A DNA stretch of 64,000 nt from Phascolarctos cinereus (Eukaryota; Chordata; Mammalia; Diprotodontia; Phascolarctidae). The notes under the pieces were generated by a model that made no database searches, was not told the DNA's origin, and saw only the letters and a list, made by a program, of their open reading frames with translations. Of the stretch, positions 50,241 through 61,442 are shown one piece after another. The stretch is taken from assembly GCF_002099425.1 (NCBI RefSeq), contig NW_018344160.1:1054001-1118000 (forward strand). Direction: 5' to 3'. Both the position numbers and the translations under genes were made by a program. Numbering within the stretch: the stretch's first letter is position 1; each line of letters starts with the position of its first letter.

Positions 50241-50315
50241 AAAGTGAAATATGAAAGTGCTTGGAGAAAAAAAGAAAATGGAGGGAGCAACAAAGGGAAA
50301 GCATCAAGAACAGAC

Positions 50316-51050
50316 AGTCAGTTAAACACCAATTAAGTGTCTACTATGTAATAGACATTGCACTAAGCCCTGGAGAAAGAAAGGTAGAAGACAATCTCTA
50401 CCATTGAGAAGCTCACAATCTGAAGAGGGAGGCAACATGCAAACATACATATACAAACTATATACTAGATGAGTAAGAAATAATCAACAGATGGAATGTC
50501 ATAGAAAAAGATATTGGGTAAGACTTCATATAGAATTTTAGATTTTAGTTGGGACTTGAAGGAAGGCAGGGAAGCCAAGAGACAAAAAGATGAGGACAGA
50601 GAACATTCCAGGTATATGAGATAGTCAGAGAAAATTCCCTGAGCCAAAATCTGGAGTGTCTTGATTAGGCAACCACAAGGAGGACAGTGTCAGTGGATAA
50701 AGGAGTATGCATTGGGGAGTAAAGTGTAAGAAGAAAAGGTGAAAAGTGGGAGAAGATGACAGGTAATAGCTTTGAATGTCAACCTGAGGATTTTGGTTTT
50801 GATCCTGGGTGTGATGGGGAGCCAATGAATTCTGTGGAGTAGACCTATAGGGTAGGCATTCAAAGAGCACAGTGGAAGAGTGCGGTAGTTTTAGAATGGG
50901 ATGCTTCCAGAATTGGGTGGAACGGGTTAAGGGAATGAAGTGACAATGGGGAATGGAGAACATTGTATGAACAATGGCAACTGGGAGGGTACAAAATAAC
51001 TCAGATGGCATGGATGTGACAGAGTACAAGTATATTAATGATTTAAAATT
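50316..51050 (-). mobile_element. Antisense L2-type LINE remnant, second copy
   Basis: It has the complement of the L2 3' end ('gtctactatgtaatagacat', 'attgagaagctcacaatctg') and the inner block 'ttgggacttgaaggaaggca', 'gagaacattccaggtatatg', 'ggaggacagtgtcagtggat'. Same order as at 41815-42840. The minus-strand open frame of 143 codons at 50625-51056 lies in this decayed repeat and resembles no gene I recognise. Confidence 0.65.
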
Positions 51051-51059
51051 GAACACAGG

Positions 51060-51712
51060 TAGCTTATCATTGTTTATAAGGCTTCCATTTTGGGTCGTGT
51101 TCTACCAGAGATTAAATAGCTGTGTGACTAAAAAGCAGGAAAGAAGGTAAGAAGGATATGAAGTGCACCTAGGCAGTGCAAGGGAGGCCCTGTGGAACTA
51201 TAGGTGACTAGAGAGGGTGCTTGGAATAAAATGGGAAGCTCTTAGAGATTACCAAATACCTCCAGAAATCTATAATTGGCCCTTTGCTGATTATGTGATG
51301 AAAAAGAAGATGAAAAACCCAGAAGGTATGATGACAATGGGTATGATCATAGATCACTCTTGAGGTGAAATAAGTACTCTAACCAGATGCAGTTGTGCAA
51401 CATAACCCATAAAGAAGAAAGCTGTTTTCTGTAAGAACTTTGATGGTGGCTGACATAGGGTCAGATATGACTGGCGCTACAATATAATGTCCTGAAAAGG
51501 TGTTTACTATAATGAGGATAAACTTCTTGCTTTGAAATGTGGAAAGGGGAAATGAGTAGGCATCAATATAATCCATCTTCCAGTTGGATATAGTTCAAAA
51601 ACCACAATAAATCATCCCATATTGATCTTTCAAAGGTATGCTCTCTAATTTCCATAAAAATCTCCACTGCGTAAAAGTAACTACTTTGTTCTTGTGTGTG
51701 TGTGTATGTATT
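51060..51712 (-). mobile_element. Endogenous retrovirus pol fragment (integrase core), ERV-L-like
   Basis: On the minus strand the readable stretch MDYIDAYSFPLSTFQSKKFI followed by IVNTFSGHYIVAPVI and TIKVLTENSFLLYG matches the start of a retroviral integrase catalytic core (DYIGPL...VDTFSG...A.TIK.L). The style is closest to ERV-L/foamy-like elements. It is a broken fossil. It is separated by later insertions from further pol-like sequence at 57468-57973, which has the same orientation and the expected order. Confidence 0.65.
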
Positions 51713-52658
51713 TTATTTTCCCTAGTTACATGTAAAAACAATTTTTAGTATTGTTTTTAATATTTTGAGTTCCAAATTCTCTTCCTTCCTCCCTCCCAAC
51801 CCCACTTCCCATTGAGAAGGCAAGTAATTTGACATAAACATATGTAGTTACAGGAAACATACCCAAAATAGTCATGCTGTGAAAGAAAACATGGGAAAAA
51901 AAACTCCAGAAAAATAAAGAAAGCTTAAAAAAAAGGATGCTTCAATCTCTATTCAGGCACCATGAGTTCTTTCTCTGGGAATGGATAACATTTTTCATCA
52001 TAAGTCCTTCAAAGTTGTCTTGGATGATTTTGTTGTGAGAATAGATGAGTCATTCACAGATGATTATTTTATAATATTGCTGTTACTTTGTACACAGTAC
52101 ATTTCATTTCGCATCAACCCAAGTTAGTCTTTCCAGGTTTTTCAGAGAACATCCTGCTCATCATTTCTTATAGCACAATAGTATTCCATGTTCAACCATT
52201 CCCCAATTAATATGCATCACCTCAGTTTCCAATTCTTTACCCCTATAAAGGAGCTGACATAAATATTTATGTACATATAGGTCCTTTTCCTTTTGTTTTT
52301 TATCTCTTTTGGGGTACAGTCCTAGTAGTGGTATTGCTAGGTCAAAGGGTATACATGGTTTTAAAACCCTTTGGGCACAGTTCCAAATCAATCAACAGTA
52401 GTTGAATCATTTCACAATTCTGACAACATGACATTAAAGTCTCATTTTTCCCACATTCCCTCTGGCATTTATCATTTACCTTTTCTGTCATATTGGATGA
52501 TCTAATAGATATGAGGTATTATCTCAGAATTGTTTTAACTTGCATTTTTCCAATCAATAGTAAGTTAGAATATTTTTACATATGGCTATATATAGCTTTG
52601 ATTATTTCAACTGTAAACTGATTAAATCTTTTGATCATTTATCAATTGGAGAATGGCT

Positions 52659-52802
52659 TTTTTTTTAATTGAACAGTCGGGGATAAGTGACTTACCCAGG
52701 GTCACACAGCTAGTAAGTGTCATGTGCCTGAGGCCAGATTTGAACTCAGGTCCTCCTGACTCCAAGGCCAGAGCTCTATCTCCTGTGGCATCTTGTTGCC
52801 CC
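52659..52802 (-). mobile_element. Marsupial CORE-SINE, antisense
   Basis: 'aagtgacttacccagggtca', 'cacagctagtaagtgtcatg', 'gaactcaggtcctcctgact' and 'agagctctatc'. The flanks 'gagaatggct' and 'gagaatggtt' are the target-site duplication. Inserted in the ORF2 tail of the deleted L1. Confidence 0.9.
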
Positions 52803-53015
52803 GAGAATGGTTCTTAATGTTTACAAATTTGACTCAGTTTTCTACATGTTTGAGAAATAAAGTCTTTATCAGATAAACTTGTTTCAAAAATTATTTTTCA
52901 CAGTTACTCTTGCTAACTGTATTTCCCTCCATCCTATTCCTCCCCACCCTGTTTATTCTATTCTCTCTCTCTCTCTCCTTTTACCCTATTCTTCTTCAAA
53001 AGTTTTTTACTTCTG

Positions 53016-53554
<539 letters not shown>

Positions 53555-54064
53555 GTTTTACTTCTGACTATCCCCTCCTCCAATCTGCCTTCTATGACCC
53601 ACTCTTCTCTTATCCCCTTCTGCTCCTACTTTCCTCTAGGGTAAGATAGATTTCTTTAGAAATCTACTGGATCTCTCTGTTATTCCCTGTTTAAGCCAAT
53701 TCTGATGAAAGTAAGGTTCACTCTTCCTATCTCCCCCTTTCACCCCTCCACTGTAAAAGCTTTTTCTTCCCTCATTTATGTGAGAAAATTTACCCCATTC
53801 TACTTCTCCCTTTCACTTTTTCCTAGTACATTTCTCTATCAACCCTTAATTTTATTTTTTTAGGTATCATCCCTGCATATGCAAGTCACACCTGTATCCT
53901 CTGTCTATATATGCTACTTCTAACTGCCCTAATAATGAGAAAGTCCTTAAAAGTTGCAAATATCATCTTCCCATGTAGGGATGTAAACAGTTTAACCTTA
54001 TTAAGTCCCTTATGATTTTCCTTTCTTGTTTACTTTTTTAGGGGGCTTCTCCTGAGAGAAGACA

Positions 54065-54345
54065 GTATTTTTAATGAAAATGTCATGAGACACACAATTC
54101 TTCATTAATAAGTCATCACTGTTCTTTCTTTTTTCTGATTCCATGCCCCCAAGGTCTCCCTGAAATGTCTGATAGTCTCAGTTAAAGTTACCCAGAATTA
54201 CAGGCTTGTTATCTTTGGGCACATTGAAAATAAAGGACCCCAGGCCATAACAGGGTTTGTTGTGATGGGAGCATAGACACTGATGACATTGGTGTGGTAA
54301 TGTTCTACAAGTGGCAAACACTTTGTCAAGAGCCTGTCATTCACT
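54065..54345 (-). mobile_element. RTE/BovB-type LINE endonuclease fragment
   Basis: On the minus strand, broken frames read VISVYAPITTNP, then KPVILGNFN, then NSDDLLMKNCVSHDIFIKNT followed by VFSQEKP. This parallels the APE endonuclease of RTE-clade LINEs (YAPTMTNP...DKLILLGDFNARVG...GLLLL..C..H.L.ITNTVF). It is short and decayed, lacks visible ends, and sits exactly between two overlapping segments of the deleted L1. Confidence 0.7.
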
Positions 54346-55055
54346 GCTTTTGAGAAATGAAGACTTTACCAGAGAAACTTGCTTCAATTTCTTTTCACAA
54401 TTACTATTACTAACCGTATTTACCTCCATCCTATTCTCCCATGGCAATTTATTCTACTCTCTCTCTCCTTTCACCCTGTCCCTCCTCAAAAGTGTTTTGC
54501 TTCTGACTAACCCCCTTCCCCATCTCCCTTCCTTTCTATTATACACACTTCTCTTCTCTCCTTCACTTCCTACTTTCCTGTAGGGTAAGAAGGATTTCTA
54601 TACCCAACTGAGTGCATATGTTAATCCCTCTTTGAGCCAATTCTGTTGAGAGCAAGTTTCACTCACCCCCAATCACCTCCATCCTATTCCCCTCCACTGT
54701 AAAAACTTTTCCTTGCCTCTTTTTTGTGAGACAATTTACCTCATTCTGCCTCCCATTCTCTTTCTCCTAGTACATCCCTCTCTCACCCCTGAATTTTATT
54801 TTTAGATAACTTTCCTTCATATCCAACTCAAACCCATGCCTCCTCTCTATATATACTCCTTCTAACTACCCTAATAATGAGAAATCTGTTATCAGTTCTA
54901 AATATCATCTTCACATGTAGGAATGTAAACAGTTTAAGCCTATTAAATTTCTTATGATTTCCCTTTCCTGTTTACCTTTTTATGCTTCTCTTGATTCTTG
55001 TACTTGAAAATCAAAATTTCTATTCATCTCTAGTCTTTTCATGAAGAATGCTTGA

Positions 55056-55218
55056 GGGACAGTTATGTGGTGCAGTGGATAGAGCTCTGACCTTGAAGTC
55101 AGGAGGACCTGAGTTCAAATCTGACCTTAGACACTTGATGCTTATTAGCTGTGTGACCTTGATAAGTTAACTTAACCCTGATTGCCTCACTAAAAAGTAA
55201 AACCAAGCAAACAAAACA
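55056..55218 (+). mobile_element. Marsupial CORE-SINE, short form
   Basis: 'tgtggtgcagtggatagagc', 'gaagtcaggaggacctgagt' and CORE 'attagctgtgtgacctt'. Target-site duplications are 'aagaatgcttga' (55044-55055) and 'aagaattcttga' (55219-55230). Confidence 0.9.
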
Positions 55219-55818
55219 AAGAATTCTTGAAAGTCCTCTATCTCACTGAATATCCATTTTTTCCCTGAAGGTTTATACTCAGTTTTGCTGGGTAAGTGAT
55301 TCTTGGTTTTAATCCTAGCGCCTTTGCCTTCCTGAATATCATATTCCAGGCTCTCTAATTCTTCAATGCAGAAACTGCTAAATCTTGTGTTATCCTGACT
55401 GAGGTCCAACAATACTTGAATTGTTTCTTTATGGCTGCTTGCAACATTTTCTCCTTGACCTGGGAACTCTGGAATTTGGCTATAATACTCCTAGCTGTTT
55501 TCATTTGGGATCTTGTTCAGGAGGTGATCAATGCATTCTTTCAATTTCTATTTTACCCTCTGGTTGTAAATATGAGGACAGTTTTCCTTTATAATTTCTT
55601 GAAAGGTGTTGTCTAGGCTCTTTTCGATCATGGTTTTCAGTTAGTCCAATAATTTAAAAATTCTCTCTTCTGGATCTGTTTTCCAGGTCAATTGTTTTTC
55701 CAATAAGCTACTTCACATTCTCTTCTACTGTTTTTTCATTCTTTAGGTTTTGTTTTATTGCTTCTTGATTTCTCATAAAATCTTTACCTTCAATTTTCTC
55801 CACTTTATTTTTATTTTC

Positions 55819-55965
55819 ATTTTTTTTTGCTTTTTTTGTGAGGTGATCAGGCTTAAGTGATTTTGCCAGGGTGACACAACTAGTAAGTGTCTGAGGCTGG
55901 ATTTGAACTCAGGTCCTCCTGAATCAAAAGCCAGAGCTCTATCCACTGTACCACCTAGTTGCCCC
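55819..55965 (-). mobile_element. Marsupial CORE-SINE, antisense
   Basis: 'ttaagtgattttgccagggt', 'gaactcaggtcctcctgaat' and 'tccactgtaccacctagttg' followed by 'cccc'. It interrupts the ORF1 region of the deleted L1. Confidence 0.9.
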
Positions 55966-56448
55966 TCCATTCTAATTTTCAAGGAATTCTTTTCTTCAGT
56001 GAGATATTGGACATCCTTTTCTTTTTTTGCCAATTCTGCTTTTTCATGCATTCTTCTCCTGATTAATTTTTTTGATTTCTTTTGTCATTTGACCTAGTCT
56101 GTTTTTTAAGGTGTTATTTTCTTCACTAATTTTTGTGTCTTCTTTACCAAAATTGACTCTTTCCTCATGATTTTCTTGTATCACTCTTATTTCTTTTCCC
56201 AATTTTTCCTCTACCTCTTACTTCATTTTCAAAATCCTTTTTGAAATCTTCCATGGCCTGAGACCAATTCATATTTTTCTTGGAAGCTTTTGATGTAGGA
56301 ATTTTGTCTTTGCTATCTTCTGAATGCGTATGTTGATCTTCCTTGTCACCACAATGGCTTTCTATATTCAGAGTACTTTTTTTATTGTTTGCTCATTTTC
56401 CCAGCCTCTTACTTGACTTTTAACTGTTTTTTTTTAAAGTAGGCTCTA

Positions 56449-56605
56449 GAGCACCTAGGTGGCGCAGTGGATAGAGCACCAGCCCTGAAGTCAGGAGGAA
56501 TGAGTTCAAATTCAACTTCAGACCAAACACTTGGTACTTACTAGCTGTGTGATCCTAGGCAAGTCACTTAACCCCAATTGCCTAAAAAAAAAACAAAAAA
56601 GAAAT
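56449..56605 (+). mobile_element. Marsupial CORE-SINE, short form
   Basis: 'gcacctaggtggcgcagtgg', 'agcaccagccctgaagtcag', CORE 'actagctgtgtgatcctagg' and end 'cccaattgcct' with an A-rich tail. Target-site duplication 'aaagtagg(g)ct' on both sides. Inserted near the ORF1/5' UTR boundary of the deleted L1. Confidence 0.9.
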
Positions 56606-57467
56606 AAAGTAGGGCTGTGCTTCCAGGGTGGAGTGCACACTGTCCCCAGCTTCAGGAGTTTTACAAAGCCGTTTTTAGAAATACTTCTAAGTAACGTGTA
56701 AGTTTTCAGTCCTTCCTAGGTAGTATGATCTAAGGAGAAGTGTTTACTACTTTCTTTGCTTGTGTTCCAGTCTGTGAGTGACCATAAGCACTGTTTTCCA
56801 CCTTTGAATTGTGAAGACGGTTCCCACTTCTGTGCTGTCATAAGCTCTGCTGTGCTAGTGCTCCTCTTCACTCTGGAACTACTGTCCAGGACTCTGACCA
56901 GGATCTGAGTATGGCAAAGAAATAGAGTCCTGCCTCAGTGCTAGTAAAGAAGACTCCTGTAATCTCCTCCTTCGACCTTCTTACTGTCTGTGAACTGAGA
57001 GCTCTGAAAGAAGATGCTGACACTGTTGCTGGTGAATCAGTCACTCCCAAGGCCTACTCCTGATTTGCTGTGACCAGGGCTGTGCTGGCATGTCCTGAGC
57101 TGGACTGTGTTCTACTCTCACACAGGTGCAACAAACCTTTCCTGCTAATCTTCTAAGATATTTTTCATGTTTGTGGGATGAGAGGTCTAGGAATTGTCAC
57201 TGCTGCTTGTCCCAAGGCCTCCTTAGAGTTTGCTGGGGCCAGGTATACACTGGTGCAACATGCATTGGAATGTGCTCCTTTCTCACCTGGTGCAACAGAC
57301 CTTTCCTGCTGGCCTTCTAAGTTGGCTTGGGCTGGAATTTGTTTCACTTCATCTTTTTGTGGGTTCTGCTGCTCTAGAATTTGTTTAGAATCATTTTTAA
57401 AGGTATTTGGAGGGGTTTCGGGGAGAGCTCAGTTGAGTCCCTGACTTTACTCAGCCATCATAGTTAC

Positions 57468-57973
57468 ACCTCATAGCTAGTCTGTTCTTTAAGAGATCTT
57501 ATGGTACTATGTCCAGCACAACATGCTGTTATAGTTCCCAAGTGAAGGCTGGTAATGAAACCATTCCCCAAATTCTCTCTTTCTTTTAAGAATGCTAATT
57601 TTATTTTTCTGCTTAACAGAGGGCTTATGATGCCTCTGATGGATATGACCCACATCTGAATAAGTAAGAGTTATCAGCAAAATGCTTCCATTGTTCTTGG
57701 CCACAGTTGCAAAGGACTTTGCCCAATATTACTGTATTTCGACACTAGACTACTCAATAGGAGCCATGGCCATTAACCAGAAGTGATAATATATAACGAA
57801 CTTTTTGGTCCATCCCCCAGGGTTTCCTTACATGGAAGTAATGCAGCTTGTAAATCAGCCAACATGGAGGAATTGCTTTGCCCTCCACATAACACTAATA
57901 ATCAGATTAATAGATATCAATATCTAGTTATTCATGCTTCTTTCCTTGCAGGTGAATCCATTAGGGACTCATA
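57468..57973 (-). mobile_element. Endogenous retrovirus pol fragment (RNase H to integrase N-terminus), ERV-L-like
   Basis: On the minus strand, fragments such as ADLQAALL, KETLGDGPKSSLYII and a later GHIHQRHH suggest the RNase H domain leading into the zinc-binding start of integrase. Order and orientation fit the integrase core at 51060-51712, with the deleted L1 inserted between them. A broken fossil; assignment is moderate. Confidence 0.5.
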
Positions 57974-58877
57974 CAAAATGACTTTTTTTACTGTTTTTTT
58001 TTTGTTTTTTGTTCTTTTTTTAAAAATTTATTTTTACTTTTCAACATTCACTTCCACAAGATTTTCAGTTCCAAATTTTCACCCCAACTTGCCCTACCCC
58101 CCACCCCAAGATGACATGCATTTTGAATATCCCTTCCCCTAGTCTGCCCTGCCTTTTATCTCTCCCCCTCTTCTCTTATCCCCTCCCCCTTCTATTTTCC
58201 TGTAAGGCAGGATAGATTTCTGTACCCTATTTCCTATATTTTTTATTTCCCAGTTGCATGTGAAAACTTTTTTTTAAACATGTGTTTTTAAAATTTGGGT
58301 TCCAAATTTTCTCCCTTCCTCCCTCCTAACCCACCCTCACTGAAAAGGCAAGCAACTCAATATAGGCTATACATCTGCAGTTATGCAAAGCACTTCCATA
58401 GTAGTCATATTGTGAAAAACTAACTCTATTTCCCTTAATCCTATCCTGCCCCTCCATTTACACTATTCTTTCTTTTGACCCTGTCACTCCTCAGAAGTGT
58501 TTGCTTCTGATTATCCCTTTCCCAATCTGCCCTCCTCTCTATCATTCCCCTGCTCTCTTGTTCCCTTCTCCTCCTATTTTCTTGTAGGGTAAGACAGATT
58601 TCCATACCCAAATTGAGTACGTATGCTATTCCCTCCTTAAGCCAAATCCTATGAGAACAAGATCCATTCATTCCCTTTCTCATTCCCCTGTTTCCCCTCC
58701 ACTGTAAGAGCCTTTTCTTTTCTGTTTCTTTTTTTGTGAGATAATTTATCCCATTCTATTTCTCTCTTTCTCCTTCTCTGAGTATAATCCTCTCTCATCC
58801 CTTAATTTTATTCTCAAGATAGGACCCCTTCACCTTCAAGTCACCTTTTGCCCTCTATCTGTGTGTGTATATCTACA

Positions 58878-58920
58878 TCTATTTCTATTTCTATTTCTAT
58901 TTCTATATCTATATATACAT
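58878..58920 (+). repeat. (TTTCTA)n simple repeat
   Basis: Several units of CTATTT/TTTCTA grading into TATA within the 3' UTR of the antisense HAL1-like element. Confidence 0.85.
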
Positions 58921-59316
58921 ATAATTTTCCCCCCAACTACCCTACTACTGAAAATAATCTCATAATTATAAATATCATTTTTCCATGCAAGAATGTAAAC
59001 AGTTCAACCTTAATAACTCTCTTATGATTTCTCTTTCCTGTTTACCTCTTCATGTTCCACTTGTGTCTTGTATTTGAAAGTCAAATTTTCTGTTCAGCTC
59101 TGGTCTTTTCATCAAGAATGCTTGAAACTCCTCTATTTCACTGAATGACCATTTTTACTCCTGTGGGATTATACTCAGTTTTGCTGGGTAGGTGATTCTT
59201 GGTTGTAATCCTATCTCCTTTCCCCTCTGGAATTTTACATTCCATGCCCTCCAGTCCCTTTGTGTAGAAGCTGCTAAATCTTGTGGTATCCTGCTTGTGT
59301 TTCCTCAATACTTGAA

Positions 59317-59411
59317 TTCTTTTCTTTTCTTTTCTTTTCTTTTCTTTTCTTTTCTTTTCTTTTCTTTTTTCTTTCTTTTCTTTTCTTTTCTTTTCTTTTC
59401 TTTTCTTTTCT
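59317..59411 (+). repeat. (TTTTC)n pentanucleotide array inside ORF1
   Basis: About 19 units, with one disruption near 59367. On the minus strand it reads AGAAA/AAAAG and is translated as a Lys/Arg/Glu-rich run in a 177-codon open frame of ORF1 (59138-59671). It probably grew from the A-rich codons of the KKQFK-like motif of ORF1. Confidence 0.95.
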
Positions 59412-61070
59412 GGCTGCTTGTAATATTTTCTCCTTGACCTGGAAACTCTGGAATTTGGCAACAATATTCCTAGGAATTTCCTTTGGGAATCTCTGTGTAT
59501 TCTTTCAATTTCTATTTTGCCCTCTGGTTTTAAAATATCAAGGCAGTTTTCCTTGATAATTTCTTGAAAGATGATGTCTAGACTCTTTTTTCTGATCATG
59601 GCTTTCGGATACCTCATAATTTTTAAAAGATCTCCCTTCAACCTATTTTCCAGGTCAGTTGTTTTTTCCAATGAGGTATTTCACATTGTTTTCTAATTTT
59701 TCATTCTTTTGAATTTATTTTACAGTGTCTTGATTTCTCATAAAGTCACTAGCTTCCAATTGCTGTATTCTAATTTTTAAGGAAATATTTTCTTCAGTAA
59801 GCTTTTGGACTTCCTTTTCCATTAGTCCAGTTTTGCTTTTTAGGGCATTCTTCTCCTCATTGGCTTTTTGGACCTCTTTTGCAATTTGGTTTAGGCTTTT
59901 TAAGTTATTTTCTTCAGTTTCTTTTTTTTTTTTTGGTTCTCCTTTAGCAAGCTGTTGACTTGTATTTCATGATTTTCTTGTATCACTCTCATTTCTTTTC
60001 CCAGTTTTTCCTCTACTTCCCTTACTTGCTTCTCAATATCCATTTTGAGCTCTTCCAAGGCCTGGGATTAATTCATATTTTTTTTTGGAGGCTTTTGATG
60101 TAGAAGCTTTGACTTTGTTGTCTTCTTCTGGTTGTATGCTTTGATATTCTTTTTCACCAAGAAAAGATTCTATAGTCTGACACTTCTTGTGAGGTTTGCT
60201 CATGATCCCAGCCAATTACCTGAGTTACAAACTCTTTGTTAAGGTAGAAGTCTCCTTCCAGTGCAGAGAATGGACAGCAAGCTTCAGGGGTTTGTACAGT
60301 TGTTTTCAGAGATACTTCTAGGGACATATTTAGTTCTTCCAAAGTTTTATGATAAGGGTCAAGATGTTTACTCCTCTCCAGGCATGTGCTGTGGTCTATA
60401 AGTGACCATAAGCTCTCTTTTCTGTCTTGGAACTGTGAGGAGGATATCCTTTCTGCAGACGTTATAAGCTCCATCATGCCAACACTTCTCCTAGCCCCAG
60501 GACCACCATCCAGAACTGTGACCCATATCCAAGCACGGGCAAAGCAAGAGATTCCTGCCTCAGCACTGGTAAAGAGATCCCTGCAATCCCTCTCTGATCA
60601 GCCACTGGATTCCCCCTCAGTCTGTGGGCTGGGAGCTTATGAGGCAGCCATCTCCCTTCGGCTGATCGGGAACTGGGGCTGAGACCTAGCTCCACTCTTA
60701 CCACAGAAACACACTTTTCCCACTGACCTTCTAATTTTTTCCTGGCATTCATGGGTTGAGAAGTTTGGAAACCACCACACCTGCCACTGATTAAGTCCTC
60801 TGAGGCCTGCTCCAGGTTTACTGTGGTCTGCCCACACTGAACTGGGCTCCTCTCCCACCCTAGTGAGATATACCTTTCTGATCAACCATCCAGGCTGTCT
60901 TGGGCTGGAAATGTGTTTCACTCTGTCTTTTTGTGGGTTCTGCTGCTTTAGAATTTGTTTAGAGCCATTTTTTATAGGTATTTGGTGGGGTTTTGGGGAG
61001 AGTTCAAGCAAGTCACTGCTTTCACTCTACGAACTTGGCTCCACCCCCACATTCCCCAAAATTACTTTTA

Positions 61071-61400
61071 TCAAGATCCAGGGACACATTTGTCTAGTGG
61101 AATAGTGGAGACACAAATAATTGGGGCCCTGGCTGAGGGTCTTAGCCTCCAATAAATTTATAATCTCTTCATTAAAAGCTGTAACACCTAACAGATCAAG
61201 TTGGGAGTGATTTCATCATTTCCATGTAACAACTGATGCTGCATGTGACCTACTCTCTTCCTCGAGGAAACATCTAATAGTTCCCAGCTCACAGTAGGTA
61301 ACTTTAGAAGAACAGTAATGACATGACCTTACATCATCTCTTCACTAGCAAGTAGGGTCCAATAACAGACTGACAGTAGATTTTCAAATATAGTATACGG
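61071..61400 (-). mobile_element. Probable continuation of the antisense retroviral remnant
   Basis: The sequence directly beyond the right target-site duplication of the HAL1-like element should continue the retroviral fossil left of 57974. The minus-strand translation gives long readable fragments (VTAFNEEIINLLEAKTLSQG) but no motif I can name. Assignment is by position only. Confidence 0.35.
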
Positions 61401-61442
61401 GGAGTCTTAAACATTTGTATATTTAAAGTTCACAATTTCCAG

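Larger units (their letters stand above)
42863..50271 (+). pseudogene. TOMM20 processed pseudogene (split by later insertions)
   Basis: TOMM20 encodes the Tom20 receptor of the mitochondrial outer membrane import complex, which binds presequences. The intronless copy starts in the 5' UTR. The ATG is at 42940 (MVVHSGVIATGMCSM, then DPNFNN; the parent has MVG..IAAGVCGAL and DPNFKN). The transmembrane region is shortened by a deletion. A HAL1-like element splits the frame at DPNF; coding resumes at about 45930 and reads DLKDAKATQKFFLKEIQLDE, then ELLAQGEYEKSVHHLTNVID and GQPPQLLQVLQQTLPSPVFQ. It ends ...SLAKDDVE with a stop at 46280-46282. A 21-base tandem duplication repeats RIVNVQ. Stops and frameshifts are present. 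Flanking direct repeats of 22 bases with one mismatch (42841-42862 and 50272-50293) bracket the whole, so 46283-50271 is inferred to be 3' UTR plus later insertions. The retrocopy is inactive. Confidence 0.85.
57988..61056 (-). mobile_element. HAL1-like ORF1-only element, antisense
   Basis: Minus strand: the L1 5' end at about 61048 (complement 'gaacttggctccaccccc'), 5' UTR, ORF1 (about 60200-59050), then a ~1 kb GGGA-rich 3' UTR ending in an A tail at about 57990. There is no ORF2. ORF1 parts include MSKPHKKCQTIESFLGEKEY (60200 region) and KKSLDIIFQEIIKENC (59570 region). Target-site duplications fit 'caaaatgacttttt' (57974-57987) and 'caaaattactttta' (61057-61070). Third copy of the architecture seen at 4298 and 43040. 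A (TTTTC)n array lies within ORF1. Confidence 0.85.

Noticed and set aside
50625-51056. 143-codon minus-strand open frame
   Set aside because: Falls in an L2 remnant and has no similarity to a protein I know; composition suggests chance.
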